Positions 17,941 through 25,961 of a stretch of DNA of 57,873 bases are shown one piece after another. The translations under genes and the position numbers were made by a program. Origin of the DNA: Pseudoselenomonas ruminantium (GTDB lineage: Bacteria > Bacillota > Negativicutes > Selenomonadales > Selenomonadaceae); the NCBI RefSeq assembly GCF_900104055.1, contig NZ_FNJQ01000024.1:1-57873 (forward strand). Reading direction: 5' to 3'. The first letter of the stretch is position 1. Every line of letters starts with the position of its first letter. Below the pieces are notes generated by a model. That model had not been told where the DNA came from, searched no databases, and saw nothing but the letters and a program-made list of their open reading frames with translations.

Positions 17941-18648
17941 ATGACCAACTCCACCCACAATAGCCTTACCCTGCCCCAGCTGACCATCAATGGCAAACGT
18001 TACGACCAACAGCCATGGCTGCTGATTACCGGCGGACGCCCGCCAGCAGCTGAATGGCTTAACCAGTTGCCAACCGTCGAGGAAATCTATGCCGCCGACC
18101 ACGGACTTGACACCTGCAGGAAGAACAAGCTCCGCCCGACTTATATCCTAGGCGATGGCGACAGTGCTGCTCCTGCCACCTGGCAATGGGGTAAATCCCT
18201 TGGCGTGCCCATGGAGGAATTTCCCATGGCCAAGGATTACACCGACACGCAGCTGGCTCTGCAGAAAATGGCAAAAGCACCGGTCATCCTCATAACCGGT
18301 GCCTTTGGCGGCCGCCTTGACCACCTCTACAGCCTGATGTATTCCTGTGCTTATCAGCCAACGCCCTGCGTATTGACAGACGAACAGGAATTCCTGTGCT
18401 TTGTGAAAGACAACGAATCCCTTACTCTGTCCTTCACGCAGCGCCCGCTTGCCATTTCCCTGCTGCCTGTCACCGCAACATGCCATGGCGTATGCCTCGA
18501 TAACGTCCGCTGGCCGCTTATGGATGCTGATCTTAACCAGTCAATGCCCAATGCCGTCAGCAATGAACTGCTGACTGACCAGTCAACTCTGACCTGTCAG
18601 GTACGCCAGGGCATTTTAGGTCTCTATTGCCATTGGCCAGCTTCTTGA
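17941..18648 (+). CDS. thiN: Thiamine pyrophosphokinase
   Basis: Converts thiamine and ATP to thiamine pyrophosphate. Family motifs are GDGDSAA near residue 75 and TGAFGGRLDH near residue 122, in a 235-aa protein. ATG 17941 has GAGGG 7 nt upstream. The C-terminal domain contains the residues encoded by a TGACNNGTCA palindrome pair (18576-18600), which may have been inserted. Divergent from the UPF0173 hydrolase. Confidence 0.85.
   Translation: MTNSTHNSLTLPQLTINGKRYDQQPWLLITGGRPPAAEWLNQLPTVEEIYAADHGLDTCRKNKLRPTYILGDGDSAAPATWQWGKSLGVPMEEFPMAKDYTDTQLALQKMAKAPVILITGAFGGRLDHLYSLMYSCAYQPTPCVLTDEQEFLCFVKDNESLTLSFTQRPLAISLLPVTATCHGVCLDNVRWPLMDADLNQSMPNAVSNELLTDQSTLTCQVRQGILGLYCHWPAS
18535..18600. 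repeat. TGACNNGTCA palindrome cluster within thiN
   Basis: TGACCAGTCA at 18576-18585 and TGACCTGTCA at 18590-18599, with a partial AACCAGTCAA at 18535-18544. It lies near the 3' end of the gene and is translated in frame. Confidence 0.75.
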
Positions 18649-18765
18649 AACGATTCAACGAAAATCATATTCATCCTGAGGAAATGACAACCGCTTTTGC
18701 AGGGATATACCTGTCCCAAGCAGAATTTATCCTTTATCGATATATTTCAGAAAGGATTTGAGCTT

Positions 18766-19005
18766 ATGGAAGAACCTGCCTTTATCCTGATGGCCATCTT
18801 TGGAGCATCACTGTTACTGTCCGCACTGATCATCGTTTCCGTGAAAGACCCGCGGGAACTGCCCTTCTTTACGCCCATACACCCCATCACATCCATGCCA
18901 CTTGCCAGGGCCAGGATTGAAGCCAAGACCATCGGCAAATATATAGCTATCATCGGCGGCATCATCCTGGCTCTGAGCCTGCTGGGCATATTGGTTTGCG
19001 AGTGA
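18766..19005 (+). CDS. Small membrane protein, two transmembrane segments
   Basis: 79-aa protein of unknown function. Two hydrophobic segments are visible, FILMAIFGASLLLSALIIV (about residues 6-26) and YIAIIGGIILALSLLGILV (about 56-75), joined by a hydrophilic loop rich in proline and arginine. ATG 18766 follows AAAGG; an upstream reading to 18697 adds non-conserved sequence. It lies 117 nt after thiN and converges on the rRNA methyltransferase gene 9 nt away. Confidence 0.6.
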   Translation: MEEPAFILMAIFGASLLLSALIIVSVKDPRELPFFTPIHPITSMPLARARIEAKTIGKYIAIIGGIILALSLLGILVCE

Positions 19006-19013
19006 GCGGTAAA

Positions 19014-19817
19014 TCAGAACCGCCGCTGGCGCAGGGCTTCGTAGAGTACGATGGCCGCCGACATGGCCACATTCAGGGATTCGGCCTGCCCATACATGGG
19101 GATATAGGTCTTCTGTGCCATTGCCAGCACTTCTGCCGACACGCCATTGCCCTCATTGCCCAGCACCACTGCCGTGCCCCGGGTAAAATCCTGCTGGAAA
19201 TGTGGTTTGGCATTTTCGTCCAATGCCGTGGCCAAAAGCTGCAAATCCTGCGCCTGGACAAAAGCCTGCAATTCTGCGGCACTGATGCCTGCATAAACCG
19301 GCACATGGAAGATGCTACCCATGGTGGAACGCACCACTTTGTCGGCGAAGGCATCCACGGAACCCTTGAGCATGATCACGCCATCAGCCCCCACGGCATC
19401 AGCGGTGCGGATGATGGTCCCCGCATTGCCCGGGTCCTGCACGCCATCCATAATGACATAGAGAGGCTTTTCCGTCCCTGCCTTCTGCATAGGCAGGGAC
19501 GGATTTTTTGACTCCATGACCAGCAGGATGCCCTGCGGCGTATCCGTGCCTGCGGCTTTGGCAAAGATGTTTTCCGGCACTTCGAAAAGGGGCACGCCCT
19601 TAGCGGAAAGCTTTTCCGTCAAATCCCTGCCCCGCGGCTGACTCGTCAATTGACCGGTCAGCAGGCCATAGGAAATTGACCAGTCAGATCCTGCCGCCAT
19701 CTCGCATAGACGGATGCCCTCAGCCACAAACAGGCCGCTCTTTTCCCGCTGTTTGCGCTGTTTCAATGCCGCCGCCAATTTGACTTTCTTGTTGGCCGGA
19801 CTGTCAATTCGTTCCAT
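19014..19817 (-). CDS. TrmH/SpoU family RNA 2'-O-methyltransferase
   Basis: SPOUT-class methyltransferase that uses SAM to methylate a ribose 2'-OH in tRNA or rRNA. Three SpoU motifs are clear: DPGNAGTIIRTADA, VVLGNEGNGVS and LNVAMSAAIVLYEAL. The 267-aa length, with an N-terminal substrate-binding domain, fits the rRNA-type branch rather than TrmL. A TGACNNGTCA palindrome pair lies in the N-terminal domain and encodes DWSISYGLLTGQLTSQ. RNA target not determinable. Confidence 0.88.
   Translation of the reverse strand: MERIDSPANKKVKLAAALKQRKQREKSGLFVAEGIRLCEMAAGSDWSISYGLLTGQLTSQPRGRDLTEKLSAKGVPLFEVPENIFAKAAGTDTPQGILLVMESKNPSLPMQKAGTEKPLYVIMDGVQDPGNAGTIIRTADAVGADGVIMLKGSVDAFADKVVRSTMGSIFHVPVYAGISAAELQAFVQAQDLQLLATALDENAKPHFQQDFTRGTAVVLGNEGNGVSAEVLAMAQKTYIPMYGQAESLNVAMSAAIVLYEALRQRRF
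19650..19686. repeat. TGACNNGTCA palindrome pair within the rRNA methyltransferase gene
   Basis: TGACCGGTCA at 19651-19660 and TGACCAGTCA at 19677-19686, 16 nt apart. Read on the minus strand they are translated in frame as DWS...LLTGQL, close to the LDWS...LLTSQ encoded by the element in cydC. Confidence 0.8.
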
Positions 19818-19834
19818 CCAAGATTCCTCCTGTC

Positions 19835-19864
19835 AAAAAAGCCGCCCCCGCAGGGACGGCTTGC
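19835..19864 (-). terminator. Terminator of infC-rpmI-rplT
   Basis: Minus strand GCAAGCCGTCCC - TGCG - GGGGCGGCTTTTTTG: a GC-rich stem followed by six T residues, 18 nt past the rplT stop. Confidence 0.9.
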
Positions 19865-19881
19865 ATAAACCAGCTATAAAA

Positions 19882-20235
19882 TTAGAGGTTTTCTTTAGCA
19901 ACAGCAACGAGCTGAGCGAAAGCCTTCTCATCGGAGATGGCCAGGTCTGCCAGCATCTTGCGGTTAACTTCAACGCCAGCCTTGGTCAGGCCGCAAACGA
20001 GACGGCTGTAGGAAATGCCGTTCACACGTGCAGCAGCGTTGATACGAGCGATCCAGAGACGACGGAAGTTGCCCTTCTTCGCACGACGGTCACGACGAGC
20101 GTAGTAGAGAGCCTTCATTACGGTCTCGTTAGCTTTCTTGAACTGTTTGCTCTTGGAACCTTTGTAACCCTTAGCGAGCTTCAGGATTTTCTTATGACGT
20201 CTATGTGCAGTCACGCCTACTTTTACTCTTGGCAT
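19882..20235 (-). CDS. rplT: 50S ribosomal protein L20
   Basis: Large-subunit assembly protein that binds 23S rRNA. The 117-aa sequence is typical, with MPRVKVG at the start, [17 protein letters not shown] and [11 protein letters not shown]. In Firmicutes L20 also represses its own operon by binding the leader. Last gene of infC-rpmI-rplT. Confidence 0.98.
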   Translation of the reverse strand: MPRVKVGVTAHRRHKKILKLAKGYKGSKSKQFKKANETVMKALYYARRDRRAKKGNFRRLWIARINAAARVNGISYSRLVCGLTKAGVEVNRKMLADLAISDEKAFAQLVAVAKENL

Positions 20236-20284
20236 GGTTTCATCCTCCTAAAAAATCAAAATGAACGATAAAATTACGATTTAA

Positions 20285-20482
20285 TTATGCGTAAGGAAGC
20301 ATTCTCTTTACGCGACCGAAATCAGCGGCAGTAACCATAGCAGCTTTACGCAGGTTACGTTTACGCTTCGGAGACTTCTTCTCCAGGATGTGGCTTTTGA
20401 AAGCCTTGTTACGTTTGAATTCACCACTACCAGTTGCGGTAAAGCGTTTAGCTGCTGCTCTGCGAGTCTTAATCTTTGGCAT
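20285..20482 (-). CDS. rpmI: 50S ribosomal protein L35
   Basis: Small basic ribosomal protein of 65 aa, [14 protein letters not shown] at the N terminus and the KRKRNLRK region in the middle. Lies between infC and rplT with good ribosome sites. Confidence 0.98.
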   Translation of the reverse strand: MPKIKTRRAAAKRFTATGSGEFKRNKAFKSHILEKKSPKRKRNLRKAAMVTAADFGRVKRMLPYA

Positions 20483-20514
20483 TACATTTTCCTCCTTAAA
20501 TTAGCCTTGCAAAA

Positions 20515-21066
20515 TCAGGATTCCTGTGCAGGCTGTTTGGGCTTCGATGCTTTCTGCGCTTTGGGCGCAACGATCATCGTCATATTTTTTCCTTCAAGTT
20601 TGGCATTGCGTTCAATGGAAACACGGTCGCCCAATGCTTCTGCCACGCGGCCCAGGACAGTTTTGCCCAGTTCCGGATGGGAGAGCTCACGGCCACGGAA
20701 CATAATCGTAACTTTGACTTTGTTCCCTTCCTCTACGAAACGAAGTGCATTCTTCAACTTGACGTCAAAATCGTGTTGTTCGATATTCGGGCGAAGCTTC
20801 ACTTCTTTGATGTTGATGACCTTCTGCTTCTTCTTCGCTTCCTTTTCCCGCTTCTGCTGTTCGTAGCGGTACTTACCGAAATCCATGATGCGGCAAACCG
20901 GCGGCTTGGCCTTCGGCGCGATTTCCACGAGGTCAAGATGCTGTTCCTCTGCCATGCGCAGGGCATCGCGGGTAGCCATGATACCGAGCTGTTCGCCTTC
21001 GGCGCTGGTCACGCGCACTTCACGAATACGAATTTCCTCATTGATGCGTAAGGATTCTCTGCTAAT
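20515..21066 (-). CDS. infC: Translation initiation factor IF-3, ATT start
   Basis: Binds the 30S subunit and controls start-codon fidelity. Only the ATT at 21066 yields the full N terminus (SRESLRINEEIRIREV); it has AGGAGGTG 7 nt upstream. AUU initiation of infC is well known and lets IF-3 repress its own translation. Later ATG/GTG codons would remove the conserved NEEIR segment. Product 183 aa, with KVTIMFRGRE in the C-terminal domain. Preceded by an attenuator leader. Confidence 0.95.
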   Translation of the reverse strand: MSRESLRINEEIRIREVRVTSAEGEQLGIMATRDALRMAEEQHLDLVEIAPKAKPPVCRIMDFGKYRYEQQKREKEAKKKQKVINIKEVKLRPNIEQHDFDVKLKNALRFVEEGNKVKVTIMFRGRELSHPELGKTVLGRVAEALGDRVSIERNAKLEGKNMTMIVAPKAQKASKPKQPAQES

Positions 21067-21253
21067 AGTAAAACACCTCCTGCTTAAAGTCTACGTCTCT
21101 TATAAAACAAGAAAAAGGCGGCACAAAGCCACCTTCAATAAAACTCATGCTATAAACCCGACTGACTCAATCCAACCGTCAGTAGGTGAGAAGCGGTGGC
21201 TTCTTCTTGTTCACGACTTTGATAGTTTACCATAAGCCATACTTACCTGTCAA
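21067..21253 (-). promoter_or_regulatory. infC promoter and attenuator leader
   Basis: Promoter TTGACA (21248-21253), 18-nt spacer, TAAACT (21224-21229), all on the minus strand. The leader ends in an intrinsic terminator, AAGGTGGC - 5 nt - GCCGCCTTTTTC (about 21112-21136), before the infC ribosome site. An upstream AGAAGCCACC can pair with the terminator's GGTGGCTT arm, giving an alternative antiterminator. This matches the L20-controlled leader concept of Firmicutes; the exact class is inferred. Confidence 0.7.
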
Positions 21254-21291
21254 CCTTTTTTCAGGATTTTTCCTGCTAATTATGCCCACGC

Positions 21292-21338
21292 AAAAAAATT
21301 TCCCTTAAGGAAATACAAGTTCGTATTTCCTCAGGGAA
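21292..21338 (-). terminator. Terminator of the met transport operon
   Basis: Minus strand stem TTCCCT-AGGAAATAC / GTATTTCCT-AGGGAA with a 6-nt loop, followed by seven T residues. It lies 20 nt past the stop of the 4Fe-4S protein gene and closes the operon begun at 27128. Confidence 0.92.
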
Positions 21339-21357
21339 TGAGCAGGAGAGTGTATAC

Positions 21358-22155
21358 TCAGGCTATAACCTGACCGGCATCTGCAGCGCCGAAATCCCGG
21401 CAGTGCAGGATGCCCTCTTTACTGATCGCCTCCTTTCCGTATCTGCCCTTATCCTCGCCCACCGGACAGGCGGCGATGCAGCGGCCGCAGGGGTAATGGA
21501 ACTCCTGTTTGAGCTGCTGATGGCAGAGTGCACATTTATGCTTATCCATGCGGGCGATGATCTGCCCCTTGACCGGGGAGAACACCTGCATGGGACAGGC
21601 CTTGACACAGATCTTGCAGCCCAGGCAGATATCTTCTTTGAGCATCTTATCTGCGGGCAGGTCGGCGTCCGTGATCACGGACACCAGCCGGATGCGGGAG
21701 CCGTATTTCTTCGTCAGCAGGGTGTGGTTCATGCCCACCGTACCCAATCCCGCATAAAGCCCCGCCAATACCTGGGAAAAAGCCGCTTCGGGCCGCTTCA
21801 CGAGCGCCGATATATCCCCGTAGCAATCCCGGGGAAAGAAATGGGCCCGGTAACCTTCCTCATTGAGAAAGTTCGCGATGCGATAGGCGGCATGATCCAA
21901 CAGACGGTTGGTCGTATTATATAACTCCGAATAAACTACGGAAGGGGTTGTCTCAATCATCGAAGGAAAGATCTGCATGCCCATGACGATGACATTGCGG
22001 CTCCAGGGCCAGATGTTCTGGGGCCAAAAGTCCGGACTCTGATGAGGCTCCTGCTCCCAGCGTTCCACAGGAGCTATCCCCAGCATATTGATATCCATGG
22101 CCTTGGCCCGGCGTTTGATCTTTTCCTTCAGCTTAACCCGGTCTGACCTGGGCAT
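21358..22155 (-). CDS. Epoxyqueuosine-reductase-like 4Fe-4S protein
   Basis: Iron-sulfur protein of the QueG-like group (265 aa). Two ferredoxin-type cysteine runs are present near the C terminus, CLGCKICVKACP and CGRCIAACP, with a further CALC. QueG itself is over 300 aa and adds a HEAT-like tail; this one is shorter and is probably a different reductase or corrinoid-linked electron carrier. ATG 22155 is chosen for the GAGGAGG 7 nt upstream. It is the last gene of the M20 hydrolase-metQNI-lyase operon, 12 nt after the lyase stop. Confidence 0.7.
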   Translation of the reverse strand: MPRSDRVKLKEKIKRRAKAMDINMLGIAPVERWEQEPHQSPDFWPQNIWPWSRNVIVMGMQIFPSMIETTPSVVYSELYNTTNRLLDHAAYRIANFLNEEGYRAHFFPRDCYGDISALVKRPEAAFSQVLAGLYAGLGTVGMNHTLLTKKYGSRIRLVSVITDADLPADKMLKEDICLGCKICVKACPMQVFSPVKGQIIARMDKHKCALCHQQLKQEFHYPCGRCIAACPVGEDKGRYGKEAISKEGILHCRDFGAADAGQVIA

Positions 22156-22167
22156 ATCCATTCCTCC

Positions 22168-23361
22168 TCAAATCTTTGCCAATGCTGCATCGAGTTCTGC
22201 GATGATGTCTTCCACCTGTTCCAGCCCCACAGACAGGCGCAGCTGCCCTAAGGTAATGCCTGCCGCCGCCAGGTCCGCCGGCGGATAAAAGCGATGGGAG
22301 GTCTTGGCCGCATAGGAAAGCGTGGTAGCCGTCCCCGCCAGGCTGGGTACGTATTTGATTGTCAGCAGTTCCCGGATAACAGTAGCCGCCTCCTGCTCGC
22401 CACCTTTGAGATTAAAGCTCAGCATGCCGCCGTAAAGCCCCGGGGCAAACTGGGCCGTGGCCCGCTTGTAGCTGGGTGATGAGGGCAGACCGGGATAAAA
22501 GACCTTCTCGATCTTGGGATGTTTTTCCAGGAACTCTGCCACCTGCAGGGCATTGCGGGAATGCGCCGTCACCCGGAGATTCAGGGTGCGCAGGCTCCGG
22601 GCCAGCAGCCAGCTATCCTCGGCTCCCAGCACCGCCCCGTAAAGAGTCAGTGTCTTATGGATCTTATCGATAAGTTCCTGCGAGCCTGCCGCAGCGCCGC
22701 CCACGATATCACTATGGCCGCCCAGATATTTCGTAGCACTGTAGAGCACCACATCAGCCCCCAAGGCCGCGGGTTTGACCACCACCGGCGTGGCAAAGGT
22801 GTTGTCCACTAAAAAGAGCAGGTCATGCTCATGAGCTGTTTTGGCCACCGCAGTCAAGTCCGGTACTTCCATCAAAGGATTACATATGGATTCCGTATAG
22901 ATGAGTTTCGTCTCCGGCCGGATAAAGTCTGCGATATTTTCATGCAGGAAATCCACGAAGGTCACGCTGACACCGAACCGGGCCAGTTCGTTCGCTAAAA
23001 AATCATGGACGCCGCCATAGAGCACCGGCGAGGAAATGATATGGTCGCCCTGCTGCACAAAGGTCAGGATACTCAGGGCAATGGCCGACATGCCCGATGA
23101 AAACACCAGGGCGGCTTCCGTCTCATCAGCGGCGGCAATGATCTCGCTCACCGCCTCCGTGTTGGGATGCTTGATGCGGCTGTAGATATAGCCATCATCC
23201 TCCCCCTCATAGATGCGGTCTACCGAAGGCACATCATCAAAGGCAAAGACCGAAGTACGGTAGATGGGCAGCACCTCCGGCACGGAGGAAGATTTGGCTA
23301 CCTGCTTGTAGAACTGCCCATCCCCGGTATGATTCAGACTGGTATTCAGATTTTTTCCCAT
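22168..23361 (-). CDS. Cys/Met metabolism PLP-dependent lyase
   Basis: PLP enzyme of the cystathionine gamma-lyase/methionine gamma-lyase family, 397 aa. The PLP lysine is in SATKYLGGHSD near residue 210, with SSGMSAIALS binding the phosphate and VDNTFATP the ring. Its neighbours are the methionine importer genes, so methionine gamma-lyase (methanethiol, ammonia, 2-oxobutyrate) or cystathionine beta-lyase activity is likely. Sequence alone cannot choose. ATG 23361 follows GGGGGA at normal spacing. Confidence 0.85.
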   Translation of the reverse strand: MGKNLNTSLNHTGDGQFYKQVAKSSSVPEVLPIYRTSVFAFDDVPSVDRIYEGEDDGYIYSRIKHPNTEAVSEIIAAADETEAALVFSSGMSAIALSILTFVQQGDHIISSPVLYGGVHDFLANELARFGVSVTFVDFLHENIADFIRPETKLIYTESICNPLMEVPDLTAVAKTAHEHDLLFLVDNTFATPVVVKPAALGADVVLYSATKYLGGHSDIVGGAAAGSQELIDKIHKTLTLYGAVLGAEDSWLLARSLRTLNLRVTAHSRNALQVAEFLEKHPKIEKVFYPGLPSSPSYKRATAQFAPGLYGGMLSFNLKGGEQEAATVIRELLTIKYVPSLAGTATTLSYAAKTSHRFYPPADLAAAGITLGQLRLSVGLEQVEDIIAELDAALAKI

Positions 23362-23380
23362 ATTCATTCCCCCTGCGTAA

Positions 23381-24058
23381 TCAATGTGTGTTCTTCGCGG
23401 CCAGCCGGTTGCCCAGGAACTGGATCAGGCAGACGATAGCCACCAGCACGATGACCGTGCCCACAGTCACATCCTCCTGAAAGCGGTTGTGGCCATAGCG
23501 GATGGCAAAGTCACCGAGACCGCCAGCTCCTACCGCCCCAGCCATGGCCGTCAGGCCAATCAGGCTGATGGTGGTAAGTGTCGTAGCCCGCACCAAAGGC
23601 GCAATGCTTTCCCGCAGATACACCTTGAAAATCACTTCCCAAGGACTCAGCCCCATGGCCTGGGCTGCTTCGATAACCCCGGTGCCGATTTCCGTCAGCG
23701 CTGACTCCACCTGCCGGGAGAAGAAGGGCACAATGCCAAAGACCAGTGGAATGATGGCGCCCTTTACCCCAATGCCGGTGCCTACTACCATTCTAGTGAC
23801 CGGCAGGAGCAGCGTCAACAGGATGATGAAGGGAATGGAGCGGAATGTATTGATGACCTTGTCGATGAACTGATAGACCTCCCGGCGTTCCAAGATACCG
23901 CCGGACTTGGTGACAATCAAGGTCACCCCTAAGATAATGCCTAAAACAAAGGATATGCCTCCGGAAATCCCCACCATCACAAAAGTATCGATAATCGCCT
24001 GATAGAACTCAGGCAATTTCTGCATAAGGTTTGGAAACAACAGATTCAGCAGCTCCAT
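23381..24058 (-). CDS. metI: Methionine ABC transporter permease
   Basis: Inner-membrane permease of the MetNIQ importer, 225 aa with about five to six transmembrane segments. The EAA-type loop is visible as EAAQAMGLSPWEVIFKVYL, which contacts MetN. GGAGGTAATCAAAG precedes the ATG. The start lies 50 nt inside metN, so the two are translationally linked. Confidence 0.93.
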   Translation of the reverse strand: MELLNLLFPNLMQKLPEFYQAIIDTFVMVGISGGISFVLGIILGVTLIVTKSGGILERREVYQFIDKVINTFRSIPFIILLTLLLPVTRMVVGTGIGVKGAIIPLVFGIVPFFSRQVESALTEIGTGVIEAAQAMGLSPWEVIFKVYLRESIAPLVRATTLTTISLIGLTAMAGAVGAGGLGDFAIRYGHNRFQEDVTVGTVIVLVAIVCLIQFLGNRLAAKNTH

Positions 24059-25085
24059 CTTTGATTACCTCCACATCCACATTACGCTGGCTTACATATT
24101 TCAAGGCCTGCTTCAACTGGCCTCTGCCCCCCTTGATGATGGCCACGGTGCCGCCCAAAGGTTTCCCCTCGACCAGTTCCACATCACTGAACAGGATATT
24201 CACCGTCACCTCGAACTTCCTGGAAATATACGAAATCAGGGGCTCCGATACATTGGTTTCCTGATAGCGCATCTTCACCAGCTGTTCATCATGGTCAAGC
24301 GCCACAATCTCGGCCTTGTCCTCAATAAGCTGATAGATTTCTGACAGATTGGAAGTGGTATTGATGAAGTTACGCGTGATTTCCTGCACGGGATGAGCAA
24401 AGAGCGAATACACGGTGTTTTCCTCCACCACCCGTCCATGTTCCATGACCGCCACCCGATGGCAGAGTTTCTTGATGACATCCATCTCATGGGTGATGAC
24501 CACCACGGTGATGCCCAGCTCCGTATTCAGCCGGGCCAGGAGTTTCAGGATGGATTTCGTGGTCTGCGGATCCAATGCACTCGTGGCTTCATCGCAGAGC
24601 AGGATTTCCGGGTCAGTAGCCAGCGCTCTGGCAATAGCCACCCGCTGTTTCTGCCCGCCGGAAAGCTGTGAGGGATAGGCTGCCGCCCGGTCTTCCAGCT
24701 CCACAAAGGCCAACAGCTTATTGACCTTTTGGGCAATCTCTTCTTTGGACAAGCCGCTGTTTTCAATGGGCAGGGCAACATTCTGAGCCACGGTACGGGA
24801 GGGCATCAGATTGAACTGCTGGAAAATCATGCCGATTTTCTTGCGCTGTTCCCGCAATTCTTTCGGAGATAATGTCAGCATATCCACACCGCCCACAATG
24901 ACGCGGCCGGAGGTAGGACGCTCCAAAAGATTGATGCAGCGCACCAGGGTGGATTTACCAGCCCCGGAGAAACCGATAATGCCGTATATTTCCTTATCCT
25001 CAATGGTCAGGTTCACATCGCGAACCGCCGTGACCTCCTTATCCTTGAGCTTGAATGTCTTGTTGATATCTTTCAGTACAATCAT
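24009..25085 (-). CDS. metN: Methionine ABC transporter ATP-binding protein
   Basis: ATPase of the methionine importer (358 aa). Walker A GFSGAGKST, signature LSGGQ and Walker B ILLCDEATSALDP are intact. The C-terminal third is the NIL domain that binds methionine and inhibits transport when methionine is abundant. ATG 25085 follows GAGGTGG. It overlaps metI by 50 nt and follows metQ by 18 nt. Confidence 0.95.
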   Translation of the reverse strand: MIVLKDINKTFKLKDKEVTAVRDVNLTIEDKEIYGIIGFSGAGKSTLVRCINLLERPTSGRVIVGGVDMLTLSPKELREQRKKIGMIFQQFNLMPSRTVAQNVALPIENSGLSKEEIAQKVNKLLAFVELEDRAAAYPSQLSGGQKQRVAIARALATDPEILLCDEATSALDPQTTKSILKLLARLNTELGITVVVITHEMDVIKKLCHRVAVMEHGRVVEENTVYSLFAHPVQEITRNFINTTSNLSEIYQLIEDKAEIVALDHDEQLVKMRYQETNVSEPLISYISRKFEVTVNILFSDVELVEGKPLGGTVAIIKGGRGQLKQALKYVSQRNVDVEVIKDGAAESVVSKPYAEIA

Positions 25086-25103
25086 CCCTGCCACCTCATT
25101 TCA

Positions 25104-25931
25104 TCAGCGCTCCCAAGCGGGAATATACTGGCCGTGGAAATCCTTCTTGTAGATTTCCTTGGTCGTATCCGACTGGTAGGCTTTGACAATTTCCTTGTAG
25201 AGTTCCTTATCCTTATCTTCCGTTCTGGCGGCAATCACATTGAAGTAGTCATTGCCTTTGTAGTATTCCACACCGTCTTTGAAAACAGCATCCTTATCCG
25301 GGTCCAAACCAGCATCTACGGCGTAGTTGCCGTTGACGATAGCCGCCGTCACATCCGGCAGCAGGGAGGCCGTCTGAGACGCATCCACCTGCACGATTTC
25401 AATCTTGGCGATGTTTTCCTCGATATCGGAAAGCTCCGGCGTCGTGCCTGCCGTGCTCTTGAGGCGGATCAGGCCAGCAGCCTGCAGGACAGTCAGCGCA
25501 CGGCCAAAGTTTACGGTGTCGTTAGGCACGGCAATCTTGTCTCCTGGCTTGATTTCCTTGATATCATGGATATTCTTGGAATAGAGGTTCAAAGCCGACA
25601 GCATGGTGTCACCGATAGCGGTAATCTCATAGCCATGCTTCTTGATCTCATTGTTCAGGAACTTGTAATGCTGGAAGGCATTAAGCTCGATTTCTTTATT
25701 GGCCAGTGCTGCGTTGGGCTGGGTGTAATCCGTAAAGACCACCAGCTCGATGTCCACGTTCTTCTCCTTGAACTTGTCGATGATGGGCTTCCAGATGACT
25801 TCCTCGGCAGAACTGGATACGCCAATCCGCACCTTCTGTATGTCAGCGCTCTTGTTGTCCCCACAGCCAGCGGCCACCACGCCGATTACCAATACCAGAG
25901 CAAGCAATAATCCCTTTGCTAACTTCTTCAT
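25104..25931 (-). CDS. metQ: Methionine-binding lipoprotein
   Basis: Substrate-binding component of MetNIQ (275 aa). It has a lysine-rich signal peptide and a lipobox VVAAGC, so the mature protein starts at cysteine 23 and is lipid-anchored. The body has the NLPA fold, with IGVSSSAEEVIWKPI, FTDYTQPNAAL and AVPNDTVNFGRAL. D- or L-methionine and related sulfur compounds are possible ligands. Confidence 0.94.
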   Translation of the reverse strand: MKKLAKGLLLALVLVIGVVAAGCGDNKSADIQKVRIGVSSSAEEVIWKPIIDKFKEKNVDIELVVFTDYTQPNAALANKEIELNAFQHYKFLNNEIKKHGYEITAIGDTMLSALNLYSKNIHDIKEIKPGDKIAVPNDTVNFGRALTVLQAAGLIRLKSTAGTTPELSDIEENIAKIEIVQVDASQTASLLPDVTAAIVNGNYAVDAGLDPDKDAVFKDGVEYYKGNDYFNVIAARTEDKDKELYKEIVKAYQSDTTKEIYKKDFHGQYIPAWER

Positions 25932-25961
25932 AAAATCAACCCTCTTTCAAATTTTCTTCTA